From: an uncultured bacterium
GTDB lineage: Bacteria; Cyanobacteriota; Vampirovibrionia; Gastranaerophilales; Gastranaerophilaceae
Reading direction: 5' to 3'
Assembly: GCA_949035555.1 (NCBI GenBank)
Contig: CAROLD010000023.1
Span: 1 to 27,223, forward strand
Length of the DNA stretch: 27,223 bases
The notes below the pieces were generated by a model that was not told the origin of the DNA, did no database searches, and was given only the letters and a program-made list of their open reading frames with translations. A program made the position numbers and the translations under genes. Below, piece after piece: positions 15,033 to 22,554 of the stretch. Position 1 is the stretch's first letter. Every line of letters starts with the position of its first letter.

Positions 15033-15710
15033 ATGAATAACGAACTGACCGAAGAAAATTTAAAACACCAGATAAAATGTATATCTCACGAAATTAGGAA
15101 TCACTTATCAATTTGTGATATGTATTCCAGAATCATTCATAAAAATCTTGAAAAATCTTCAATTGAGAATCCGTCTATAGAAAACGCTCTTGAGTGTATC
15201 CAAAATTCTATCAAAATAATAGGCGTTAATCTTTTGGATTTGAAATCTCTGGATGTTAATTCTGCAAAAATTGTTGATTTTAAAAAAATTATAAGCAGCG
15301 GCGTAGAATTAGCAAAAGCTTATGCAATGGATAAAGATATCCAGTTTGAGATATTTATTAAAAATACGGATAATATATTGACTGATGAAAACAGATTTCT
15401 TGCGTGTTTGGTTAATATTATCAAGAACGGTATTGAGGCAATTGAAGGTCACGGTAAAGTTGAAATTCTCGCAGAAATTAAAGATGAAGTCGGTATAATC
15501 AAAATAGCAAATGATGGAAAGCCTATTCCTAAAGATAAACAAAAAGATGTTTTTACTCTCGGCTATTCTACCAAAAAAGACGGATGTGGGATAGGGCTTG
15601 CTTTATGTAAAAAGTTTTTAGAAAGTCAGAATGCCGAATTAAAACTTGTTAAATCCGGTAAATCTCAGACAATGTTTGAAATAAATATACCTGTTTATAA
15701 AACTGTATAG
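15033..15710 (+). CDS. Soluble sensor-less histidine kinase
   Basis: A 225-residue cytosolic kinase consisting only of a dimerisation/phosphotransfer helix pair and an HATPase domain. H-box SHEIRNHLS has the phosphorylated H19. N-box LVNIIKNGIEAI has N132. G1 is ANDGKPIP (D161, G162), and G2 is KKDGCGIGLAL (G184, G186, G188). There is no transmembrane segment, PAS or GAF domain, so input must come through the short N-terminus, a partner protein, or the redox-capable cysteines. The H-box is HisKA-type (HEIRN), whereas NarL-type regulators are usually paired with HisKA_3 kinases. GAGG sits before the ATG. It lies 75 nt after the response regulator, separated by a hairpin. Confidence 0.9.
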   Translation: MNNELTEENLKHQIKCISHEIRNHLSICDMYSRIIHKNLEKSSIENPSIENALECIQNSIKIIGVNLLDLKSLDVNSAKIVDFKKIISSGVELAKAYAMDKDIQFEIFIKNTDNILTDENRFLACLVNIIKNGIEAIEGHGKVEILAEIKDEVGIIKIANDGKPIPKDKQKDVFTLGYSTKKDGCGIGLALCKKFLESQNAELKLVKSGKSQTMFEINIPVYKTV

Positions 15711-15757
15711 CAAAAAATATTTTTACAAGTTTTTATCAGTAAAAAGGAAATTTTATA

Positions 15758-16072
15758 ATGAGAATTACATCAGTTACATCAAACTATTATACAGCCCCAA
15801 AAAGCAAGGTAAGTTTTGCTCAAGCTCATAAAAAGAATGATAGAACTCCAAGTTCTGATACAATCTTAAAACTCTGGGCTGCAGGTGCATTGACAACTCT
15901 TGCCATGGCTTATGCCGGCGGCAGAATGATAATTTCTGATTATGAAAAATCAGTTAATGAGATTCTGGATAAATATGAACAAGAAATCAAAACTCAACAA
16001 GCTTCTTTAGATTCAATTTATAATGAATTTGAAAAAACTCATCCAACTTTTGAAATTGAGTCTAAAAAATAA
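15758..16072 (+). CDS. Hypothetical small membrane protein
   Basis: A 104-residue protein with a polar N-terminus (SNYYTAPKSKVSFAQAHKK), one transmembrane segment at about 38-62 (LWAAGALTTLAMAYAGG) and a C-terminal coiled-coil-like tail with NEILDKYEQEIKTQQ. AAGGAAA precedes the ATG. Short proteins beginning with a Tyr/Phe-rich SFA or SFG segment are common in Gastranaerophilales as lineage-specific genes; that is a recollection, not a search result. It may be cotranscribed with the kinase, 47 nt upstream. Function unknown. Confidence 0.65.
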   Translation: MRITSVTSNYYTAPKSKVSFAQAHKKNDRTPSSDTILKLWAAGALTTLAMAYAGGRMIISDYEKSVNEILDKYEQEIKTQQASLDSIYNEFEKTHPTFEIESKK

Positions 16073-16074
16073 AA

Positions 16075-17094
16075 TTATTCGACTTTACCGCGTAATTGAC
16101 CGCAAGCCGCATCAATATCAGCGCCTCGCTCAAGTCTTACTGTTACTTTTTTCCCTGAATGTTCCATAAGAGCTTTGAATTTCATAATAGCATTGTTGGA
16201 CGGACGCTGATAATCGTTTTTTTCTGTAGGGTTATACGGAATTAAGTTTATATTGCACTTGATATCTGCTAAATATGCCGCAAGTTGTTTTGCCGAGTTA
16301 ATAGTATCATTCAAGTCTTTTATCAAAAGATATTCGATTGTAATTCTGCGTCCAGTTTTTTCGACATAATATTTCAAAGCGTTATGGAGTTCATCCATAT
16401 TATATTTTTCTTCGATTTTCATCAACTTTGCGCGTATTTCGTGGTTGGGCGCATGCAGAGAAAGTGCAAGTGTTGACTGCATATCAAGGTCTGCAAGTTC
16501 TCTGATTTTAGGAACAATTCCTGAGGTTGAAACGGTTAAACGTCTTGCGCCGATTTGAAAATTTTCATTAAAAATATGCATTGCTTTTAAAACATTGTCT
16601 AAATTTAATAAAGGTTCGCCCTGTCCCATAAATACAACATTTGTAACTTTCAATCCTGTATCCCGTTGAATTGTCAGAACTTGTTCAATTATTTCTTTAT
16701 AGCTTAAATTTCTGATAAACCCTCGTTTACCTGTTGCGCAGAATGAACAATTAACAGCACATCCGACTTGAGAACTGACGCAGGCTGTTAAGTTTGCACG
16801 GTTGTCAAATCTCATTAAGACGGTTTCTACGCATTCTCCGTCAGGAAATTCGAGCAGATATTTGATTGTCCCGTCGTTAGATACCTGTTTAACTTTTATT
16901 TTTATATCTGTAACTTTGGCAATCTTTTTTAATTCTTCACGGAATTTTAATGACAAATCAGTCATTTCATCAATTTCTTTAACTGATTTTAAATAAATCC
17001 AGTTGTGAACCTGACGTGCTCTGAATTTTGATGCGCCCAGTTCTGATGTTATTTGTTCTATTTCTTCTAAACTTAGACCTGACAAGGTTTTCAT
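16075..17094 (-). CDS. rlmN: Dual-specificity 23S rRNA/tRNA adenine-C2 methyltransferase RlmN
   Basis: Radical SAM enzyme that methylates C2 of A2503 in 23S rRNA and A37 in some tRNAs. The 339 residues include the CxxxCxxC cluster-binding motif C112, C116, C119 (GCAVNCSFCATG), the conserved GQGEPLLN block for SAM binding, and the C-terminal methyl-carrying cysteine C331 in DAACGQLRG. Its length is ordinary for the family (about 340-390). The ATG overlaps the TGA of the upstream YkgJ-like gene (ATGA), indicating translational coupling. It ends only two bases from the convergent small membrane protein gene, with no terminator seen between. Confidence 0.97.
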   Translation of the reverse strand: MKTLSGLSLEEIEQITSELGASKFRARQVHNWIYLKSVKEIDEMTDLSLKFREELKKIAKVTDIKIKVKQVSNDGTIKYLLEFPDGECVETVLMRFDNRANLTACVSSQVGCAVNCSFCATGKRGFIRNLSYKEIIEQVLTIQRDTGLKVTNVVFMGQGEPLLNLDNVLKAMHIFNENFQIGARRLTVSTSGIVPKIRELADLDMQSTLALSLHAPNHEIRAKLMKIEEKYNMDELHNALKYYVEKTGRRITIEYLLIKDLNDTINSAKQLAAYLADIKCNINLIPYNPTEKNDYQRPSNNAIMKFKALMEHSGKKVTVRLERGADIDAACGQLRGKVE

Positions 17095-17765
17095 AACTTC
17101 TGTGCTTCCTTTATTTTTGCTTTGTAGAAATTTATAATTTCAGCTTCTGCATTAAGTTTAAGGCAAATATGTTCAGATTTCAATTTCCAGGCGGTAAATC
17201 CGCAAGTTTTTGGTAAAAATGCAATAGGGTTGTCCGGAAAATCTCTGCAAATTTGCGGACGGTTTTCATAGTCGGGACATTTATTATCTGTTGTAACTTT
17301 AGGACAATGATAAAAATAGTACCCTGTTTCTCCCGTTTTTTCAAGCATATCAATATATTCCGGATAAATATTTTTTGCGTCGTGAATAGAAGAGTATAGA
17401 ATAAAAGTTTCTGTGAATTGTTTTGCGAAAGAGTCTCCGTTTTGGGCTTTTGTTTTTAGTTCCTCAGGTGAAAATTCACTCACCGCAAACCTGCAGCATG
17501 TGCCACATCCTTCACAACTACATTCATTGCGATAATTTTTCATATTTTCGTAATAATTGTTTGTGCGCCATTGCTCTAAATGTTCAAGAACTGTATTTTG
17601 CCATTCCCGCCCACGGCTTTTGGGCGGAAAGGTTTCAAATATTTCACCCTCGCAATCCTCTGGTTTGATTTTTTGAACTTTGTCCAAAATTTCGCGGGCT
17701 GTGGTTAAAAATATTTCTCTATAGTTTTTGCGCAGATTAACAAGTTGTGAAGACAAATCATTCAT
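17091..17765 (-). CDS. YkgJ-type cysteine-cluster protein
   Basis: A 224-residue protein of the YkgJ/CxxCxxCC family, whose members are thought to bind zinc or an iron-sulfur cluster. Cysteines are C82, C84, C87, C90, C91 (CSCEGCGTCC), then C154 (YHCP), C163 (KCPDYENRP), C173 (ICRDFP) and C188. The pattern CPxYxxRPxxCRxFP is diagnostic. The N-terminal 75 residues are an extra helical region. It overlaps rlmN by 4 bp, so the two proteins are coupled; a role in Fe-S or metal supply is possible but unproven. No Shine-Dalgarno precedes ATG 17765; TAAACT lies 6 nt upstream and might make it leaderless, though the upstream phosphoesterase gene ends just 24 bp away. Confidence 0.85.
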   Translation of the reverse strand: MNDLSSQLVNLRKNYREIFLTTAREILDKVQKIKPEDCEGEIFETFPPKSRGREWQNTVLEHLEQWRTNNYYENMKNYRNECSCEGCGTCCRFAVSEFSPEELKTKAQNGDSFAKQFTETFILYSSIHDAKNIYPEYIDMLEKTGETGYYFYHCPKVTTDNKCPDYENRPQICRDFPDNPIAFLPKTCGFTAWKLKSEHICLKLNAEAEIINFYKAKIKEAQKL

Positions 17766-17789
17766 AGCAACAGTTTAGCATGAATTATT

Positions 17790-18524
17790 TTAAATATGTC
17801 TTTCTACAGGGGTTAATAAAATGTCAGCAAGTCTGTCAGCACCGACAAAACCTCTTTCGGACATAATTTGAGCGGCAAGAACATTGTCATAATCTACAAA
17901 TCTATGTCTTACTTCAAATGAGCTGTTGGCAAAATCAATTATGCAATAGCAGGCTTTCGGTTTTTCAGTCATCGGACGTCCTACACTGCCAACGTTAACA
18001 ACAGTTTGTCCTGTATTTGTCTGGTATCCGCAAGGTACATGCGTATGTCCGCAAAGAATAAGTTTTTCTGTTGTCCCTGCGATAATTTCTTCAACGATTT
18101 CGAGAGGCATTTCAGGCAGAATATCTTCATTATTAGCTCTAGGTGAACCATGAACAAGAAGAACACTGCATCCTTCAATTTCAAGGCTCAACTGTGGAGC
18201 TAAGCCTTCTAAATATGCTCTATAAGAATCATCAAGCATCATTACATCATCGGCTATAGCATTTGCCATAATAGGATACTGAGCTTCTAAAAATTCTTGA
18301 ACCTCCGGTCCGTATTGAGCAATCATTTTATCTGTATTACCTTGAATTACAGTCCAGGTGTTTTGCCCCATTACGTAATCCAAAACTTCTTTCGGTTGAG
18401 GTCCTGCAAGTGCGAGGTCTCCTAAACAAAATACATGCTCACAGTCTTGATTTATGACATCATTCATTACAGCTTCAAGAGCCTGTGCGTTAGCGTGTAA
18501 GTCAGATAATACAGCAATTCTCAT
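17790..18524 (-). CDS. YfcE/MJ0936-like metallophosphoesterase
   Basis: A 244-residue cytosolic calcineurin-like phosphoesterase with two-metal active-site motifs: LSDLH (D8, H10), LGDLALAG (D36), QGNTD (N63), VHGSPR and CGHTHVP. GNTD instead of GNHE is typical of the YfcE/MJ0936 branch, which hydrolyses phosphodiesters or nucleotides; the physiological substrate is uncertain. GAGAGGG precedes the ATG. It is first in a minus-strand run with the YkgJ gene and rlmN, and reads divergently from ispG. Confidence 0.9.
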   Translation of the reverse strand: MRIAVLSDLHANAQALEAVMNDVINQDCEHVFCLGDLALAGPQPKEVLDYVMGQNTWTVIQGNTDKMIAQYGPEVQEFLEAQYPIMANAIADDVMMLDDSYRAYLEGLAPQLSLEIEGCSVLLVHGSPRANNEDILPEMPLEIVEEIIAGTTEKLILCGHTHVPCGYQTNTGQTVVNVGSVGRPMTEKPKACYCIIDFANSSFEVRHRFVDYDNVLAAQIMSERGFVGADRLADILLTPVERHI

Positions 18525-18528
18525 ATAA

Positions 18529-18557
18529 TTAACCCTCTCGTTTTTATGTGCTACAAT
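18529..18557 (+). promoter_or_regulatory. ispG promoter implying leaderless mRNA
   Basis: TTAACC (18529-18534), 17 nt and TACAAT (18552-18557) form a plausible promoter. The probable initiator ATG of ispG (18564) begins only 6 nt after the -10 element, where transcription itself would be expected to begin. Confidence 0.45.
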
Positions 18558-18563
18558 TATTTT

Positions 18564-19619
18564 ATGATAAAAAGAAGAAAATCAAAAGAAATTTCAATTG
18601 GAAATGTAAAAATCGGTAATAATAATCCGATAAGTGTTCAGTCAATGTGTAATACGGATACTAGAAATATTGACGCAACCTCACATCAGATTAAAGAATT
18701 AGCTGATGCAGGATGTGAACTCGTACGTCTTGCTGTTTTGAATAAAGATGCGGCAGAAGCTGTTAAAGAGCTTGTCAGGATTTCACCCGTGCCGCTGATA
18801 GCAGATATTCATTTTGACTATAGGCTTGCAATTCAGTGTATTAATAATGGTATTTCTGCACTAAGATTAAATCCCGGAAATATCGGAAAACGTGAAAATG
18901 TTGAAAAAGTTGTTACGCTTGCAAAACAACAGAATATTCCTATAAGAATCGGTGTAAATGCAGGTTCTTTGGAAAAAGATTTGTTAGATAAAGATATTCC
19001 GCTTTCTGAAAAGATGGTTGAGAGTGCTATGAAACATATTCAAATATTGGAAGATTTAGATTTCGATTTAATAAAGGTTTCCTTAAAATCATCAGATGTG
19101 ATGACAACTGTTGAGGCATACAGGCTTATGGCTCAACAGGTTGACTATCCTCTGCATCTTGGAGTTACCGAGGCAGGTACTCTTAAAGGCGGATTAATAA
19201 AATCTTCTGTTGGGCTTGGTACACTGTTGGCGGAAGGTATTGGAGATACAATAAGAGTTTCCTTGACAGAAAATCCTGTTGAAGAAGTTTTTGCCGGTTT
19301 TGAAATTTTAAAAAGTCTTAAACTTCGCGAACGTGGTGTGAATTTTGTTTCTTGTCCTACCTGCGGTAGAACACAAATTGATTTGATTTCACTAGCTAAG
19401 AAAGTTGAAGAGCGGTTCAAAAATTTGGATAAAAATATTACTATTGCAACAATGGGTTGTGCAGTTAACGGTCCGGGGGAGGCAAGGCACGCTGATTTTG
19501 GGATAGCCGGCGGTATTGGTGAAGGTTACGTATTTAAAAAAGGCGAAATTATTGCAAGAGTTCCTGAAGCTGAACTTCTTGATAAGTTAGAAGAAGTTAT
19601 AATTAAATCATACGAATAA
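18564..19619 (+). CDS. ispG: 4-hydroxy-3-methylbut-2-enyl diphosphate synthase (flavodoxin/ferredoxin-type)
   Basis: Penultimate enzyme of the MEP isoprenoid pathway; it reductively opens 2-C-methyl-erythritol-2,4-cyclodiphosphate. From ATG 18564 the protein has 351 residues, the short bacterial form. SVQSMCNTDT marks the N-terminal TIM barrel. The C-terminal [4Fe-4S] domain has C264 and C267 (CPTCGRTQ) and C299 (MGCAVNGPGE), with E306 as the fourth ligand. ATG 18546 would add six residues, but neither ATG has a Shine-Dalgarno; 18564 fits the promoter position and the family N-terminus. Divergent from the phosphoesterase gene. No terminator follows. Confidence 0.96.
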   Translation: MIKRRKSKEISIGNVKIGNNNPISVQSMCNTDTRNIDATSHQIKELADAGCELVRLAVLNKDAAEAVKELVRISPVPLIADIHFDYRLAIQCINNGISALRLNPGNIGKRENVEKVVTLAKQQNIPIRIGVNAGSLEKDLLDKDIPLSEKMVESAMKHIQILEDLDFDLIKVSLKSSDVMTTVEAYRLMAQQVDYPLHLGVTEAGTLKGGLIKSSVGLGTLLAEGIGDTIRVSLTENPVEEVFAGFEILKSLKLRERGVNFVSCPTCGRTQIDLISLAKKVEERFKNLDKNITIATMGCAVNGPGEARHADFGIAGGIGEGYVFKKGEIIARVPEAELLDKLEEVIIKSYE

Positions 19620-19643
19620 TATATGACTTTTTTTTGTAAACAA

Positions 19644-19684
19644 ATTATAATAATATTGCAACATCTTAAAAAGATTATTATAAT
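19644..19684 (+). promoter_or_regulatory. Promoter TTGCAA-N17-TATAAT overlapped by an 11-bp inverted repeat
   Basis: TTGCAA (19656-19661), 17 nt and a perfect TATAAT (19679-19684) give a strong promoter for the exported-protein gene at 19704. ATTATAATAAT (19644-19654) and its exact reverse complement (19674-19684) flank the -35 and cover the -10. A regulator binding both arms would block the promoter, but AT-only repeats can also arise by chance. Confidence 0.6.
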
Positions 19685-19703
19685 GTTACAAAAAGAGGTG
19701 ACT

Positions 19704-20027
19704 ATGAAAACTAAATTATTATTAATTGCTTTGTTTGCAGTGATGTTACAGATTCCATCGCACGCATCAGTTTCAGTAGATAAAACTACTGATGCGACAT
19801 ATCTTAAGCAACAAGGTTTTTCCGCACAAACTGCTGATATTGTTAATGTAGCTAAAAATAGAGCTATCGGACAAGATTATTATACTGACGATGAGGCAGC
19901 ATATAGAAGACAAAACAAATTTGTAAGATTCTGGAGAAAGTTATATGTTTATACCGATCCGGCAGCTGAAGATTATTCATTCTATCATCATGATACAGAC
20001 ACAACTCCGTCATATACAGACTTATAA
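19704..20027 (+). CDS. Small exported hypothetical protein
   Basis: A 107-residue protein beginning at ATG 19704, preceded by AGAGGTG; an in-frame ATG at 19623 lies upstream of the promoter and is rejected. Residues 1-22 are a signal peptide (MKTKLLLIALFAVMLQ, cleavage near SHA-SVS). The mature part of about 85 residues is rich in Asp, Tyr and Lys, with a central basic-aromatic stretch (RFWRKLYVY) and a His/Asp-rich end (FYHHDTDTTPSYTDL). No known family is recognised. It is the first gene of a cell-envelope cluster with an exported TPR protein and an exported glycosidase-like protein. Confidence 0.75.
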   Translation: MKTKLLLIALFAVMLQIPSHASVSVDKTTDATYLKQQGFSAQTADIVNVAKNRAIGQDYYTDDEAAYRRQNKFVRFWRKLYVYTDPAAEDYSFYHHDTDTTPSYTDL

Positions 20028-20040
20028 AAAGTTTTTGGTG

Positions 20041-20679
20041 ATGTCAGGTGCTTTTCTCTTGGTTGGAAGCACCTGTTTATCTCAACAGTCTATGGCACTT
20101 GAGTTCGGGGAAATACAGTATAATAATACTCTGATTGATTATTCTAAAATCGACAGCGGGTCAACTCTGAAGTTGGCTGATTTTTATTTTGATAAAGCGA
20201 TTCAAGCAACTAACGCGAATGAAAAGAAAGAGTATTTTCAAAAAGCCAGCGGCGAATATTTTTTATTATCCAGAACTCAGCCGGATAATTTATATCCGAT
20301 TATACAGCTCGCCAGAGTATATGATTTGGAGGGTGAAGACAGATATTCTAAAGCTTATTTTTTTCAAGCTCTTAAAATAGATAAAAATAACCCATCAACT
20401 AATTTTTATTTTGGTGATTTTTATCTGTTCCGAAAAGAATACACAAAAGCTCTTCATTTTTATAATAAAGCTTTTGATAACGGATATAAAGAAACTTATG
20501 ATATTATGTTGAGAATGGCTATAGTTTATGAAAAACTGGGTGATTTGTTAAGAGCAAATCAGTATTACAAAAAAGCTTTTCTTGCAAAACCTAATAATGT
20601 TAATCTGCCTGAAAAGATAAAAAGTATTGAAGTCTTGAGATACCAGAATACGGGATATTATAAAAGGAAAAGAAACTAA
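20041..20679 (+). CDS. Exported TPR protein
   Basis: About 212 residues from ATG 20041: a signal-like stretch (GAFLLVGSTCLSQQSMA, cleavage near SMA-LE), then tetratricopeptide helices from about residue 40 to 195. Examples are YPIIQLARVYDLEG, SKAYFFQALKIDKNNP, TKALHFYNKAFDNGY and RANQYYKKAFLAKPNN. TPRs are protein-interaction scaffolds. The start is uncertain. ATG 19945 has GGAG upstream but overlaps the previous gene by 83 bp, and extending the frame upstream would add basic residues to the signal peptide. A 9-bp hairpin covers codons 2-12. The glycosidase-like gene follows after 3 bp, so they share a message. Confidence 0.75.
   Translation: MSGAFLLVGSTCLSQQSMALEFGEIQYNNTLIDYSKIDSGSTLKLADFYFDKAIQATNANEKKEYFQKASGEYFLLSRTQPDNLYPIIQLARVYDLEGEDRYSKAYFFQALKIDKNNPSTNFYFGDFYLFRKEYTKALHFYNKAFDNGYKETYDIMLRMAIVYEKLGDLLRANQYYKKAFLAKPNNVNLPEKIKSIEVLRYQNTGYYKRKRN
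20045..20075 (+). terminator. Stem-loop at the start of the TPR gene (attenuator or terminator-like)
   Basis: CAGGTGCTT (20045-20053) and AAGCACCTG (20067-20075) form a perfect 9-bp stem with a 13-nt loop, followed by TTTATCTC. It is 17 nt after the stop of the small exported-protein gene but inside the TPR reading frame. It may partly terminate transcription or hide the TPR start codon. Confidence 0.5.
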
Positions 20680-20682
20680 CTA

Positions 20683-22524
20683 ATGAAATTTAAACATGTC
20701 ATAGCATTAATTTTAGGATTATTACTTACGGTTTCAGCTGCAATGGCTGAGGAAATCAATAGTAATGCTGGTATGGCATTTGAACCTCTAATGTTAAATT
20801 CTTCAGAAGTCGTTTTTAAACAGGTATCTACACATGTTGATACAATAGATCCGGTACTGTCCGCATCTTATCTTCCCGGAGGCAGAGGACCAAACAAGCT
20901 TGTCATTTATACGCCGAGCTATGGGCTTCATACCGGAACAAACGAGTATGGCACAGAGGCAGTGGTTCTTGGCAATACGGTAATATCTCTTAGCGGAGCA
21001 GATTCTACAATCCCTCAGGGCGGACTTGTTATTAGCGGGCATGGCGTTGCTAAAAATTGGATTTCTAAAAATATTACTGTAGGCTCAAAAGTCTATATTA
21101 ATAATTTTAATAATACAATAACTGTTTATATAACCTCTGACAGTTATACTTATGAAGCGAAATCTAAGATTTTTGAAGCAAATTCAATCATTGAATACTA
21201 CAAAGCTAATGTTCCTAATTATAATTATAACCTTCCGCAAAATCATATTCAAAATGCTGAAAATTATCTTAAAATAGCAGAAAAAGAAACAAAAAACAGT
21301 ACAATTCTGAAACAATATACTCAAGAAGCAATTGATGAAGCTAATATGGCTATAAAAACATCGCTTCCGTATATTGAAAACGAATTAAAAGGGGTTTGGG
21401 TTCGTCCTACAGAAACTACTAAAGAACAAATTATTTCTACTCTTGAAAATATAAAGGCCGGCGGATTTAATAATGTATTTTTGGAAACATATTTTCACGG
21501 CAAGACTATTTTCCCTAGCCAAACAATGAATAAATATGGTTTCAATGTTCAAAACGAAAAATTTGAAGGTTTAGATCCGCTGAAAATCTGGATAACAGAA
21601 GCTCATAAAAGAGATATAAAGGTTCATACGTGGTTTCAATCCTTCTATGTAGGACCGCTGTCACCGGAATACAACCCGACGAGTATTCTTGCTGTGAGAC
21701 CGGACTGGGGAAATAAAACAAAAAAATCTGCAAATATCCCAAAAGCGACAAAAGCTGTAACTGAACATAACGGATATTTTCTGGATCCGGCAAATCCGGA
21801 AGTGCAGGAGTTTTTGGAAGAATTAATAAAAGAAATTATCGTAACTTATAACCCTGATGGTATAAATCTTGATTATATCAGATATCCCAGCACCTCAAAT
21901 AACAGTGATGTAAATGCTTGGGGGTTTACAACCTTTGCCCGTAATGAATTCAAAGAGATGTACGGAGTTGACCCGATTGATTTAACAACCTCTGATGTTC
22001 AGTGGTACGATTGGAACCAATACCGTAGAAATAATGTCACTAATTTTGTTCAAAAAATTGGTAAACTCGGAAAACAAGAAAAAGTTTATATAAGTGCAGT
22101 AATCTTTCCTGATGTTGCCGCAGCACTGGCGTCAAAACAACAAGACTGGAGAACATGGTCTAAAAATGGTTATATAAATGGTTTCACTCCTTTGTTTTTA
22201 ACATATGATTCTAAAATGCTTGCATCAATGATGAATGATGTTAAAAAAGTTATGTCTCCAGATACTGATTTATATGCTGGACTGTTTGTAACCTTTATGG
22301 GCGGGGCTTCAGAAGATTTAATCAGACAAATTTATGAAACCAGAAAACTTTGTGCAAATGGAATTATAATATTTGATTATGCACATACAACCCCGGTTTA
22401 TACTACAACTTTGATGGCTAGTGCTTTTAATTCAGCTAAAGAAAAGAAAATTCAAGTTGCGCAGAAGCAAAAAAAAAAGAGGTTCTTTCCGTGGCAAAAC
22501 AAAAAACGCAAAGAAAAGTCGTAA
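20683..22524 (+). CDS. Exported GH10-like (DUF187/GHL10) glycosidase-like protein
   Basis: A 613-residue exported protein with signal peptide MKFKHVIALILGLLLTVSA up to about residue 22. An N-terminal beta domain follows (about 60-150), with GTNEYGTEAVV and IPQGGLVISGHG, as found ahead of or near phosphodiester-glycosidase-type and family-10-like enzymes. Next is a helical linker (160-230) and a TIM-barrel domain from ELKGVWVRPT at about 235. Barrel signatures are NVFLETYFHGKTIFPS, VHTWFQSFYVG, GYFLDPANPEVQEF and GINLDYIRYP (D397), typical of the DUF187/GHL10 family, which acts on cell-wall or other envelope glycans. The C-terminus is strongly basic (KKKRFFPWQNKKRKEKS). It follows the TPR gene by 3 bp and is probably cotranscribed with it. 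Confidence 0.85.
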   Translation: MKFKHVIALILGLLLTVSAAMAEEINSNAGMAFEPLMLNSSEVVFKQVSTHVDTIDPVLSASYLPGGRGPNKLVIYTPSYGLHTGTNEYGTEAVVLGNTVISLSGADSTIPQGGLVISGHGVAKNWISKNITVGSKVYINNFNNTITVYITSDSYTYEAKSKIFEANSIIEYYKANVPNYNYNLPQNHIQNAENYLKIAEKETKNSTILKQYTQEAIDEANMAIKTSLPYIENELKGVWVRPTETTKEQIISTLENIKAGGFNNVFLETYFHGKTIFPSQTMNKYGFNVQNEKFEGLDPLKIWITEAHKRDIKVHTWFQSFYVGPLSPEYNPTSILAVRPDWGNKTKKSANIPKATKAVTEHNGYFLDPANPEVQEFLEELIKEIIVTYNPDGINLDYIRYPSTSNNSDVNAWGFTTFARNEFKEMYGVDPIDLTTSDVQWYDWNQYRRNNVTNFVQKIGKLGKQEKVYISAVIFPDVAAALASKQQDWRTWSKNGYINGFTPLFLTYDSKMLASMMNDVKKVMSPDTDLYAGLFVTFMGGASEDLIRQIYETRKLCANGIIIFDYAHTTPVYTTTLMASAFNSAKEKKIQVAQKQKKKRFFPWQNKKRKEKS

Positions 22525-22554
22525 GTTCAACAAACAGTAAAGGCTTCTGGGTAT

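Noticed and set aside
19623..19703. Upstream start of the small exported protein
   Set aside because: It lies before the promoter TATAAT at 19679-19684 and would destroy the signal peptide.
22525..22554. Terminator between the glycosidase-like gene and the TPR-glycosyltransferase
   Set aside because: Only a 5-bp GCTTC/GAAGC pairing without a T tract is present.
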